Part shown: one piece after another, positions 11,878-22,602 of the stretch
Numbering within the stretch: position 1 is the first letter of the stretch
Layout of the letters: each line of letters starts with the position of its first letter
Source: Ascaphus truei
Lineage: Eukaryota; Chordata; Amphibia; Anura; Ascaphidae
NCBI GenBank assembly: GCA_036426205.1
Contig: WSYH01001941.1
Coordinates: 1 to 64,000, forward strand
DNA: 64,000 bases
Direction of reading: 5' to 3'
Made by a program: the position numbers and the translations under genes
The notes under the pieces: generated by a model
Told to the model about the DNA's origin: nothing
Database searches by the model: none
Seen by the model: the letters and a program-made list of their open reading frames with translations, nothing else

Positions 11878-13636
11878 TATACATATATAAATCTATATGC
11901 TATTTGTTTCTGCTGATTCTTACATGCCTTTTTCCTGTGAGATATTTTTAATACTGCTGCTTTTGCTCTTCAGCAGTGTTGCTGTTAATGAGCCTACCCT
12001 CCCCCCGTCCTTTTTGTTTTTTTTCTTAGTTTAAATTATGTCATTTTTAAAAAATACAGAAAACCAATAAAGTAAAAAAATTAAATGAATAACTGAAATA
12101 TATATATATATATTTAAAATGTAAAAATCCTAGTTAAAAAAAATTAAATTTAAACAGCAGTCCGTTAAACTTAAAGAAGAAAAAAACAATTTTTAAAAGC
12201 ATTTTTTTAGGTTGTGTATATACCTGGAAGCATCTAACGCCAGATAGCAGGAAATGATTTGACATTGTCCAGAGTTTATTGCCTTGACAATATAGGAAGC
12301 CAATGTCAATAATCTGTACTAGGCCAAATAATTTATCCAGGACCTGTGTATTAACCCCATGGGAGCCATAGTGGCAATGAAGATATGCATTATGTCTGAC
12401 TTTATGGCCACTAAGATAACCAAAGGGTTAATAAAAAAAACACGCTACTATGTATTGTATGACATAGTGGTACAACCACTATGGCATACAAGGAGTTAAC
12501 CCCCCCCCCCCCCTGTTACCCATCCGGACGGCCTAACCTCCCTCCCTAGGCACTTATCCCCATAATCCACACACGACCCCACACCCCCTACTGTAATGAA
12601 CAATAGTACTTTTAGCCAAATGTAGCTAATAGGGCTTTTGGCCATAGAAAACCATAGCATAAAATACATAAAGAAATATGTATTAAAAATATATATACTG
12701 TATAGACAATATAAAAACTGACATTTTTATTCCATTGTTGACACTGTGGCCATTAATTTTTTCTCGAACCCGTGATTGATACAAAACACTAGTGCATTTA
12801 CACTAGTGAGTGATTTGTATCAAATATAACCTTTATTATTTCTACTTGAATATGCAAACTATATTTAGTCATTCTCCCAGCTCTGTACACATTATGTTAG
12901 CAAACACTATTTTCATTTGTTCTTTCGTTAATTTAGTTTTACTCACTTTATAGTATTCCACTGATTATATTTCTTATTACCTTTGTATTCCTAATTTGTC
13001 ATTAGGTAACAGTCCAGAGGTTCTGTCAGCTGTCAGCCCTTTTCTAGGCATTTATCTTGCCTTTGATAGGGTATATAGTTGAAAATAGGGTATATAGTTG
13101 AAAATAGCACTGTCTCTTACAGTACACCATGATAAAGTTTAAAAAGAGGGTGAAATGTTGGTACAATAAAGTAACTATATTTACCAATTCATACCATCAT
13201 TTATTTATGGTTTATTAGAGTGCTAATGTCAGGAAATTGCCTTGACATATATTTTCCTTGTTCTCCCTCTCTCCCAGTTCCTTTCTCTGTCTACTGGGTG
13301 TGCTGCTTTTTTCTGTGTGCTCTGGAGTTCCTTTGTCTGTCAGTCTCCTTGTTGCTCCTGTTCTCTGTCCTTATATTTTCTGTTTCCTGTTCCTCCTTTG
13401 CCTTTGTTTTGTGTCAGACTCCTAAGCCCATGCTTCTGCCTCTGATCTGTTCCTGTGCCAGTCCTGTTCTGTATTGAATTCCTGTTCATATTAAAGGCCC
13501 TTGCTATTTAACTAGATTGCCCTTGTATATTTCCTGCTAGTAAGTCCCAGGCCTGTCCCTGCTCCCTAGTTTCAGTTCCTGTTCCCCTGCCCAATTCTTG
13601 CTCCCCTTTCCTGCTCCTGCCTTTCTGTTGCCGAAC
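11878..13636. other. Non-coding, AT-rich with simple repeats
   Basis: Contains (TA)n near 12098-12112, a C run near 12499-12513, and a perfect 19-bp tandem duplication (GGGTATATAGTTGAAAATA, 13069-13106). From about 13250 there is a T/C-rich strand whose Leu/Ser-rich open frames look like low-complexity translation. No gene recognised. Confidence 0.5.
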
Positions 13637-13790
13637 CCCACGCATGACCCTGACGTTCCTGCTTGCCGTCTGCCCTCGATCTCTGTGTGTGACCCCGATG
13701 TTCCTGCTTGCTGCCTGCCTCCGACCTCTGCATGGGACCCCAACATTCCTGCCTCAGCTCGTGACTCCAACAATCTTTGCCTGCTCCCGC
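13637..13790. repeat. ~45-bp minisatellite, about 3 imperfect units
   Basis: A unit of the type TGACCCCGATGTTCCTGCTT plus GCYGYCTGCC is repeated near 13645, 13689 and 13734 with substitutions. It lies immediately left of the insertion site of gypsy element 2. Confidence 0.6.
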
Positions 13791-13814
13791 TGTTCCAGCC
13801 ACCGAGGTCCTACC

Positions 13815-15784
13815 TGTCATGGTAACTTATGACAAGATATAATATACACCAAATAACTGGGTTGAACTGAACGAGGCTTAGATATAATAAAGTATATTTA
13901 TTCCTTAGATAGGTGAACACAACAAGATAGTACAATTAACAGACAAGAAGGTAACACTTACTTAGGGGTTGGATTGAAGAAGTAGTCAAATAGCAATTCT
14001 CCAGCAATCAGGTAACAATCAAGATGTATCAAGAAGACAAAGACTGTAGGGTTGACAACAGTTTATATATCTTTGCAACCCTATTCTTATTATTGAGTGC
14101 AGACTATTGGAGAACAATTACCTGCACCCAATCTCAAACGTGGGAACATTATTAACCCATGCCTCCCAGCTAGATGGCACATGCGTACTGGGACACCGAG
14201 GGTCTCATTTCTGTAGCCCCACACCCAAATCAGGGGTGCCGGGCAGTCTGCCAGATGGGGGATCTGGCAGGTTATTCTTTGTTTGTAGGTGTGAGTTATA
14301 GCACCTACAAACCACTCCAGCTTCACGCTTCTTCGCCCTCATGTCAACAGTTAGAGTGGCTGAGTCTTTTGATCAGGGCCTGGTTCTTAGACATTGGGTT
14401 GCCCCCCTGACCATTTGCATTCCTTAGTGTGCAGGAATCTTCACGGGCTTTTGTCCCCGCTTTGAAATACAGTATGGGTCTTAATATACAACAATATTAA
14501 AATATCCGGTTCGGTTGGGTCCAGCGGGTCGAAATGGCCCAGTTCTTAATGCCAGAACTGACTCACCATAGTGGCAAAATTTCATCCCACTGTGACCTAC
14601 AGAACCGGAGATTCACAAATACAAAATAAACTGCTTATTCTTTTAATACAAATTTCTCCGCTGTAGAATAAATCTCAGTTTTTCACTTATTCCCCATTGA
14701 AAACAACGGGCTCCGCCGCCATAGACTTTCAATGGTGAATCTCCGCCATTGGCGTCTATGGGAGTCTGCCGCCATAGACTTACAATGGGGCACCGCCGCC
14801 GTTGAAGCCTATGGGGCTTCTCCGCCATAGCCGGTCAATGGGAAACGGCCGCCATTGAAGTCTATGGGAAAAACTCACGAACATTTATGGTGGTCCATAC
14901 TCCGTCGGGTTGGTCGGAGAGGGTCGGGAATAGATCTGCGGTCATGCCGGAACAGTGACTGCAGGCACCCCAAACCTCGGCCCTCTGGACCCTCCAGAAC
15001 CGGAGATATGGGCTTATGGTTTTCAGGGTTTCGGACTTAGCCGTTTTCTCGTGCTGCTTCTTCCGCCACCATTGAAACCTATGGTGCGACCTGCTCAGCC
15101 AGCACAACCCTTTTCTGAGGTCCTGGATTCTTGGACTCGGTGGTGGTCAAGTGAGGGGAGGCCTAGGAGCTAGGGGCAAAACGAATTTTATTCCTGGGTG
15201 CCCTAGAACCTAAGATTCCCACGCCACTTGTTGTTGAACTTGAACTAATCGTGATGAAAGCTCTTTTTCAGACAAAGTATCCGCTTTGCGGTTTTGCGGT
15301 TTGGACGTCTGCCAACCTATTCCTGGAGATAGCCGTCGAGGAATCTCCATTGAAGTCAATGGGCCCATTGACTTACAATGGGAAACCGCCGCTCCTCCTC
15401 TCGGACGCCACCTGCTGGTCTTCAAGGGAAACAGGTCCAAAACAGCTAGATCCGCCATTAAAATGAATGGAGCTCCAATGGCGGCCTATGGGACTCTGCA
15501 AAATGGTGCCTGAAAAGGCGGGAAAATTAAACAAAGGGCTATAATCACTCTTTACACATTAACCATTGTCCTCCCGGATGGATCCCAGTGTGTGTGTGGC
15601 ACAGACACTTACATTTTGGAAATATATTACAACAGGGGAACATACATTTTCATGTCATAGCAAGGTGAAAACCACATTCCTGGACCGCAGTCCAGTTAAC
15701 CCCTTGCCTCCCTGGTGAGGTCAGGCGTTGGCCATATGGGGTGCAACCCCTTTAATGCCGGGCCAGTCCCCCTCTCGCTCTACA
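13815..15784 (-). repeat. 3' LTR of element 2 (1970 bp)
   Basis: It matches the LTR at 20661-22597 over its whole length. About 14640-15620 it contains a block absent from the ~0.9-kb LTRs of element 3, rich in CCATTGAAGTCTATGG-type units in both orientations. The right edge is TCTACA directly against the polypurine tract. Confidence 0.9.
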
Positions 15785-15796
15785 CCTTCCCTTCTT
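15785..15796 (-). other. Polypurine tract, element 2
   Basis: On the minus strand AAGAAGGGAAGG lies directly against the 3' LTR edge, where plus-strand DNA synthesis is primed. The RNase H frame ends in TAA immediately before it. Confidence 0.85.
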
Positions 15797-17410
15797 AATG
15801 GGTGACCTGTGGCCCACTGGCCTTCACGGGGAGTGGGACACTGCTGGCCCCATTAATGAATTCAGTCTCAGAGGGATAGTCCTGACGTGAAAAACCATCA
15901 GAATTGCTGTTTTCACTACCCTTCTTATGCTGGATGGTGAATTCAAACTCTTGCATGGCTAAGCTCCACCTTAGCAACTTGGCATTCTCCCCTGATGCCC
16001 TTTGCAGCCAACTCAGGGGTTGTTGTCTGTGATGACCGTGAAAGCCCTCCCATACACATAGGGTTGGAGCTTCTTGAGTGCCCACACAATGGCCAAGCAC
16101 TCCTTCTCAATGGTGGCATATGCCACCTCCCTGGGGAGTAGTTTGCGGCTGAGGTACACCACAGGGTGCTCTCTGCTGTCTTCCCCCACCTGGCTCAACA
16201 CAGCCTCAACGCTAAAGTCCGAGGCATCAGTCTGTATAAGAAAATGTTTGGTATAGTCCGGGGCAGCCAGTATGGGGGCCCCAGCAAGCGCAGTTTTCAG
16301 GGCCTGAAATGCAGTTTCACAGGCAGGTGTCCAGGTAATAAGCACAGGCAGTTGCTTTCTGGTCAAATCAGTCAGGGGTTTGGCCACGGCGCTGTACTGT
16401 GGGACAAATTTCCTATAGTACCCTGCGGTGCCCAAAAATGCCACGACCTGTTTCTTGGTCTTTGGAACAGGCCACTGAACAATGGCTTCTACCTTGGATG
16501 GCTCTGGTTTGAGGTGTCTTCCACCCACCCTTTGCCCCAAGTACAGGACCTCTGCCATCCCTACCGTATATTTGTAGGTTTCAAGGTCAGCCCAGCCTCT
16601 CTAATCCTATCCAGCACCGCAGCTACATGTCCTAAATGGGATTCCCAGGAACTACTAAAGACAGCAATGTCCTCTAAGTAAGCCCTGGCATAGCTCTGCA
16701 TCCCTTCCAGTAACCGATTGACCAGGCGTTGGAAGGTAGCCGGGGCATTCTTCATCCCAAATGGCATCATTAAAAACTCATAGAGGCCACTTGGAGTGAT
16801 GACTGCTGACTTCTCCCTAGCCTCCAGGGTCAGGGGGATTTGCCAATAGCCTTTGCTCAAATCCATGGTGGTCAGATACTTTGCCCCCGTGAGTTCATCC
16901 AGTAACTCATCCATGCGGGGCATGGGATAGGCATCTGACAATGTCCCAGCGTTGAGGAAGCAGTAGTCCACACAAAACCGGGTGGTCTTGTCCTTCTTAG
17001 GGACTAGGACTACCGGACTTGCCCAAGGACTCTGGGACAGGGTAATTACCCCTAGGGTAAGCATCTCCTCTATCTCCCTCTCTATACTGGTCTTGACCTC
17101 TGCTGACACTCTATAAGTGTGCTTATGCAGAGGTTGCAGGTCCCTTGTGTGCACTGGGTGTTTTGTGAGATGTGTGTTTCCTGGCATGTCAGTGAAGAGG
17201 GCCCTATACTTAGCTAGCATGTCCCTGGCTTCTCCCTTCTGCCTAGCACTTAACTGTGCCCCTATTTCCACCTGTTCCAAAGTGTTTCCCTGCCTAGCCT
17301 CCCCTAGGAGATCAGGCAGAGCATTGCTCGCCAGATCCTCCAGCAGTGGGCTACAAATGGCCATTACTGCTCCCATACTCGGTGCTCTGTACTCTTTTAA
17401 CATATTAATG
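15795..17410 (-). pseudogene. Reverse transcriptase-RNase H, element 2
   Basis: This region copies the element RNA into DNA. In order on the minus strand it shows HTYRVSAEVKTSIEREIEEM, SPWASPVVLVPKKD, FCVDYCFLNA, MDLSKGYWQIPL (first catalytic Asp), FGMKNAPATFQRL, and YLEDIAVFSSS, where the first Asp of the usual YLDD box is Glu. The thumb/connection (FLGTAGYYRKFVP) is followed by RNase H (LIQTDASDFSVEAVL, a Glu in ATIEKECLAIVWAL, and VITDNNPL, where element 3 has LTDHNPL). It ends QVTH then a stop abutting the polypurine tract. Frameshifts near 16560 and 16050 break it. Unlike ordinary gypsy pol, it lies downstream of integrase. Confidence 0.9.
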
Positions 17411-18440
17411 TGATATGTCTTATGCCTCTCTGGTTCTACCTGTACAACATAGTTGTACTCATTCACCTTTCGGATAACCGGGTACGGTCCTGACCAGGCA
17501 GCCATCAACTTGTTCTCCCGAGTGGGTTTGAGAACAAGCACCTTCTGTCCTGGGATGAATTCCCTGCTATGGGCATTCCGGTCATACCATTGCTTCTGCT
17601 TGGCTGAGCGGTCCTGAGGTGGTCCTGGGCCACCCCCATGAGCATCTCTAACCGGTCTCGGAGATCTACTACGTACTGGATCACTGAAGCGTCAGTAGCA
17701 GTAGCCTCCCCTTCCCATCCCTCATGGAATAGGTCCAGAGGTTCACGTACCCTGCGGCCATATAGTAGCTCGAAGGGGGAAAAGCCTGTAGATTCCTGCG
17801 GTACCTCTCGGTAGGCAAACAGCAAGTGCTGTAAATGAATCTCCCAGTCTTTCCCCTCCTCCTCTATAAAGGTCCGAAGCATCTGCTTCAGGGTACCGTT
17901 GAACCTCTCACATAATCCGTTTGTCTGGGGATAGTAAGGGGTAGTGCGCTGGTGCTGTACACCGCATGCATCCCAGAAACAAGGTAACAGTTCACTCATG
18001 AACTGCGACCCTTGATCGGTTAGGATCTCACTAGGGAAACCTACCCTAGCAAAAATGTTCAGAAATGCTGCTGCTACTGTCTTGGCATCTATGGTGCCAA
18101 GCGCTACCGCCTCAGGGTACCGGGTGGCAAAATCCCCCACTGTGAGGATGTAGCACTTCCCTGACCTGCTAGGAATCATAAGGGGTCCTACAAGATCCAT
18201 CGCTACCTTCTGGAAGGGTTCCCCTATTACTGGTAGGGGTTTCAGGGGTGCCTTCACATGGTCGCCGTCTTACCTTCCCACTGGCAGGCATCACAGGAGC
18301 AGCAGAAAGTGCCCACATCCCGGGATGCCCCCGGCCAGTAGTAACGCTGTAATAACCGGGCTTTATCCTGTTGACCCCCTGATGCCCCGCTAACGGAATA
18401 GAGTGAGCTACCCGTAACAGTTGCTGTCAGTACCACTTGG
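17411..18440 (-). pseudogene. Integrase, element 2 (upstream of RT)
   Basis: The integrase joins element DNA to the genome. On the minus strand the zinc-binding part reads AHSIPLAGHQGVNR then RYYWPGASRDVGTFCCSCDA (H..H..C..C). The catalytic core has KVAMDLVGPL (Asp), ILTDQGSQF (Asp) and PQTNGLCERFNGTLKQML (Glu), giving a complete D-D-E set. A C-terminal GPY/F-type module (WSGPYPVIRKVNEYNYVVQV, then HKTYHINMLKEY) runs directly into the reverse transcriptase frame. Frameshifts occur near 18436, 18255 and 17540. The GPY/F module supports Ty3/gypsy ancestry despite the copia-like gene order. Confidence 0.9.
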
Positions 18441-19390
18441 ACACTACTAGCTGTCGCTTATCGGTCAATCCCTCCTCTATCCCCGGGTTCCCTGCTTCTC
18501 TGTACAGGAGTCCCTTATGCCATAGGCAGTGCTCAGTGCCCTCCCCTGCCTGAGACTCGGACTCCCGAAGTCTCACGCCGGCCATGGTAGGGTCTGCCTT
18601 TACTGCCTCCCTAAACTGGGCTCCTAATTCTGGCCACCCCCCAGTCATGTCATTGTCAGGGGAATGGGGAAGGTTGAGGGGGAACAGTAAGTCAGTCTGT
18701 GGTTGCAACTGATCCTGGCTCACCTCCCCAGGCTCCTCAGCGCCCTTCGCTATCGTTGGTACCAAAGGCTGGGGGACTGGTGCCGCCGCCATTGCTGCTG
18801 TCTGGCTCCGGGTAACCTCCGCCACCACAGCGGGTCTGGGTACCCGGTCGTAGGTGCAGGTCATCGGTCGCAGATCATTGCCAAGAAGAACCTCAGCATC
18901 CAAACTGGGTAAAAACCCCACCTCCCGCACACCCTGTCTCTTCCCCCAATCCAAAAAGATCCTGTTAATTTACAGGAAACGTGGCTCTCCGTCGGCCATA
19001 GTAATCTGCATCCCAGGCCCTGGGAGCAATTGGCCGGACCATATCAGGTCGGACCAGGGTCACTGCAGCTCCTGAATCCATCAAGCCAACAGCTTGCCGG
19101 TCACCGACTGTGACCGGGGTGGGATGTCTGCTCCGGCCGTCCGCCTGCTGCAGGTCTGTGCTGAGATGTCCTCCGCTCCTGGCTGTAGGCACCGATGAAA
19201 CCGGGACAGGCGGTGCATGGGACGTCTCGCTGGGAGTTGTTTCCATGACTGGTCCGGATGCTTTGGTGGAAGCCACCCGCAAATGGGCTACCGGCTTCGC
19301 AGCTGGGGTGCGTTGCCCCTGATGGGGTCCACTGGAACACAGGGGTTCTGGGCAATCTGGTCTAATGTGACCACTGCGGTTACAGTTTTA
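18441..19390 (-). pseudogene. Zinc knuckle, protease and linker, element 2
   Basis: The zinc knuckle has an in-frame TAG where element 3 has Tyr (RRC-stop-NCNRSGHIRPDCPEP). The aspartyl protease core follows (VGDRQAVGLMDSGAAVTLVRP, with the Asp-Ser-Gly triad intact) near 19020-19100. The next ~170 residues include DWGKRQGVREVGFLPSLDAE, LLGNDLRPMTCTYDRVPRPA and an acidic Gln/Pro-rich linker before the integrase zinc finger. The protease matures the Gag-Pol polyprotein. A frameshift separates protease and linker near 18960. Confidence 0.8.
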
Positions 19391-20461
19391 GCACCGGCGC
19401 TCGTGCCGGAGCTCCCCCGCCTTCGGTGGACTGCTGCCCGTAGGTGGCTTCTGAGTCCATTGAGGGGTACTGGCAGACTTTTTGGCCGGGGCCGCCACCT
19501 TGGCTGCTGCCTTGGTGGGCATCAGTGCTCGGCTGGCCACATAATTGTCTGCGAGTCTCGCCGCCTCCTGGTAAGTCTTGGGCATTTTGTCATAGACCCA
19601 AGCCCTCACCGCCGGCGGGCACTGCTGCATGAGCTGCTCCTGAAAGATGAGGTCCAGCAGGTGATGGTAAGTCTGTGCCTCATAGCCCTCCACCCATCGG
19701 ATCCTGTACAAAGCCATACGGGTCACGTAGGTAACATAGGACTCCAGGGGCTGTCTCTCTTCCAGCCGGAATTTACCTCGGTATGCTTCAGGGGTAAAAC
19801 CGTATTGAAATAACAACAGCTCTTTCAGGTGATCATAGTCATCAGCATACTCCTCTGGAAGCACCATCATCGTCTGCTTAGCCAAGCCGGACAGCAAGGG
19901 GTCCAAACGTGCGACCCGGTGCTGGGGCAGCATTTTGTACCGCCGGCACTGTGTTTGAAAGTTCTTTAAGAAACTGTAAATCTGATCAGTACCTTCCACG
20001 AACTTGGTGAGGCTGTGATGGTCCAGTTGGAGAGCATCTTTGTTGTGATGGGCAGGGGGGCAATAAGCGGGTTTGTTCACTGCCATAGTGATAAACTACA
20101 GCCGCTCCTCCGGTGTCCCTCTGTCACTCCACGCAGAGATCAGTGCCATCATTTCAGGGGTGAACGGACTGTTAGCCGCAGAAACCAGTACCCCTCCTGA
20201 TGCACTGCTCCCGGGAGGTGCTCCCGTTCCCTCCCTGGGATTCTGCCACCCCGGCACTGGGTTCCTTCCCTGCTCTCCGGGCGGCTGCACAAGGGCAAGC
20301 TGAGCCGTATCCTGAGGCTCTGCAAGCCGGGCTTCGTGGTCTTTGATCACCTCCTTCATCTGCGCGACCTCTTGGTCCTCCCAGGCCAGTCCATATTCCC
20401 GGCACTTGTCCCGCAGCTGAGCTCGGGTCCGGATAACGGATGAAACTTCAGCCTCGCTCAT
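19391..20461 (-). pseudogene. Gag, element 2
   Basis: The capsid precursor starts at the ATG at 20461 (MSEAEVSSVIRTRAQ). A frameshift near 20090 joins a second frame holding the capsid core: DHHSLTKFVEGTDQIYSFL, MLPQHRVARLDPLLSGLA, LLLFQYGFTPEAYRGKFR, ESYVTYVTRMALYRIR and WVYDKMPKTYQEAARLAD. This ends in a basic Pro-rich stretch before the zinc knuckle. The order and helical pattern fit gypsy-type retrotransposon Gag (SCAN-like capsid, then CCHC). The same layout is in element 3, and more weakly in element 1. Confidence 0.85.
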
Positions 20462-20581
20462 GGTTCACGGCTGGTAGAGGTTCGGTTGTAGCAGTGAGGT
20501 GGTGTTTCAACTTGTGTTAAATGTTGCACTACTGTTCAATATCTTTAGTCCCAGGAACTCATACTTCACCTCGAGTCCCCA

Positions 20582-20617
20582 CTGTATTACAGAGTCCCGC
20601 AGTAAACTGTAATACAG
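20582..20617 (-). other. Leader stem-loop next to primer site, element 2
   Basis: CTGTATTACAG and CTGTAATACAG form a perfect 11-bp stem around a 14-nt loop, between the primer site and gag. The equivalent part of element 3 (33531-33565) keeps ATATTACAG/CTGTAATACAG, and element 1 has a decayed version near 6393-6430. A role in packaging or dimerisation is only a guess. Confidence 0.6.
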
Positions 20618-20622
20618 GTTCA

Positions 20623-20645
20623 GTTCAATCCCGCCGCTGCCACCA
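20623..20645 (-). other. Primer binding site (tRNA-Leu), element 2
   Basis: On the minus strand this reads TGGTGGCAGCGGCGGGATT then GAAC. That complements the CCA end and acceptor/T-arm of tRNA-Leu (AAG/TAG type), with one substitution and one missing base. It starts 15 nt inside the 5' LTR edge, a longer gap than usual. Confidence 0.75.
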
Positions 20646-20660
20646 GTTTATTATATTGCT

Positions 20661-22597
20661 TGTCACAGTAACTTATGACAAGATATAATATACACCAAAT
20701 AACTGGGTTGAACTGAACGAGGCTTTAATAAAGTATATTTATTCCTTAGATAGGTGAACACAACAAGATAGTACAATTAACGACAAGAAGGTAACACTTA
20801 CTTAGGGGTTGGATTGAAGATAGTCAAATAGCAATTCTCCGCAATCAGGTAACAATCAAGATGTAAAGAAAACAAGACTGTAGGGTTGACAACAGTTTAT
20901 ATATCTTTGCAACCCTATTCTTATTATTGAGATGGCAAGACTATTGGAGAACAATTACCTGCACCCAATCTCAAACGTGGGAACAGTATTAACCTATGCC
21001 CCCCAGCTAGATGGCACATGCGTACTGGGACCCTGAGGGTCTCATTTCTGTAGCCCCACACCCAAATCAGGGGCGCTGGGCAGTCTGCCAGATGGGGGTC
21101 TGCTTTGTTTGTAGGTGTGAGTTATAGCACCTACAAACTACTCCAGCTTCACGCTTCTCCGCTCTCATGTAAACAGTTAGAGTGGCTGAGTCTTTTGATC
21201 AGGGCCTGGTTCTTAGACATTGGGTCACCCCCCTGACCATTTGTATTCCTTAGTGTGCAGGAATCTTCGCGGGCTTTTGTCCCCGCTTTGAAATACAGTA
21301 TGGGTCTTAATATACAACCATAATAAAATATCCGGTTCGGTTGGGTCCAGCGGGTCGAAATGGCCCAGTTCTTAATGTCGGAACTGACTCACCATAGTGG
21401 CAAAATTTCAGCCTGCTGCGACCTACAGAACCGGAGATACACAAATACAAAATAAACTGCTTATTCTTTTAATACAAATTTCTCCGCTGAAGAATAAATC
21501 TCAGTTTTTCACTTATTCCCCATTGAAAACAACGGGCTCCGCCGCCATAGACTTTCAATGGTGAACCTCCGCCATTGGCATCTATGGGAGTCTGCCGCCA
21601 TAGACTTACAACGGGGCACGGCCGTTGAAGCCTATGGGGCTTCTCCGCAATAGCCGGTCAATGGGAAACGGCCGCCATTGAAGTCTATGGGAAAAACTCA
21701 CGAATCTTTATGGTGGTCCATACTCTGTCGGGTTGGTTGGAGAGGGTCGGGAATGGATCTTCGGTCATGCTGGAACAGTGACTGCAGGCACCCCAAACCT
21801 CGGCCCTCTGGACCATCCAGAACCGGAGATATGGGCATATGGTTTTCAGGGTTTCGGACTTAGCCGTTTTCTTGTGCTGCTTCTTCCGCCGCCATTGAAA
21901 CCTATGGCGCGACCTGCTCAGCCAGCACGACCCTTTTCGGAGGTCCTGGATTCTTGGACCCGGTGGTGGTCAAGTGAGGGGAGGCCTAGGAGCTAGGGGC
22001 AAAAAGAATTTTATTCCTGGGTGCCTAGAACCTAAGATTCCCATGCCACTTGTCATTGAACTTTGAACTAATCGTGATGAAAGCTCTTTTTCAGACAAAG
22101 TTTTCGCTTTGCGGTTTTGCGGTTTGGACGGCTGCCAACCTATTCCTGTAGAGGAATCTCCATTGAAGTCAATGGGCCCATTGACTTACAATGGGAAACC
22201 GCCGCTCCTCCTCTCGGACGCCACCTGCTGGTCTTCGAGGGAAACAGGTCCAAAACAGCTAGATCCGCCATTGAAAGGAATGGAGCTCCAATGGCGGCCT
22301 ATGGGACTCTGCAAAATGGTGCCCGAAAAGGCAGGAAAATTAAACAAAGGGCTATAATCACTCTTTACCCATTAACCCTTGTCCTCCCGGATGGATCCCA
22401 GTGAGTGTGTGGTACAGACACTTACATGGTGGAAATACATTACAACAGGGGAACATACATTTTCATGTCATAGCAAGGTGAAAACCACATTCCTGGACCG
22501 CAGCCCAGTTAACCCCTTGCCTCACTGGTGAGGTCAGGGGGTGACCATATGGGGTGCAACCCGTTTAATACTGGGCCTGTCCCCCTCTCCCTCTACA
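20661..22597 (-). repeat. 5' LTR of element 2 (1937 bp)
   Basis: Partner of the LTR at 13815-15784. It begins TGTCACAGTAAC and ends CTCTACA on plus. Relative to its partner it has many 1-5-bp deletions in the first 250 bp. It includes the same ~1-kb block of CCAT/ATGG palindromic units (about 21475-22440). Confidence 0.9.
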
Positions 22598-22602
22598 CTA
22601 CC

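Larger units (their letters stand above)
13815..22597 (-). mobile_element. Full-length Gmr1-like Ty3/gypsy retrotransposon (element 2)
   Basis: This complete 8.78-kb LTR element is oriented on the minus strand. Both outer edges have TG...CA termini (TGTCA... and ...TCTACA on plus), and the 5-bp target duplication CTACC is at 13810-13814 and 22598-22602. Internal signals are in order: tRNA-Leu primer site, gag, zinc knuckle, protease, integrase (H2C2, D-D-E core, GPY/F module), reverse transcriptase, RNase H, and polypurine tract. Integrase comes before reverse transcriptase, which is the copia-like order typical of the Gmr1 group of vertebrate and other deuterostome Ty3/gypsy elements. Frameshifts and an in-frame stop make it inactive. 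The LTRs differ by many small indels. Confidence 0.9.

Noticed and set aside
13125..13170. CATGATAAAG...GTGAAATGTTGG as a hammerhead
   Set aside because: Core bases are wrong at both conserved strings and no helix pairs convincingly.
13220..13477. Leu/Ser/Cys-rich frames as a membrane protein
   Set aside because: The T/C-rich strand composition explains the hydrophobic translation. There is no start context or homology pattern.
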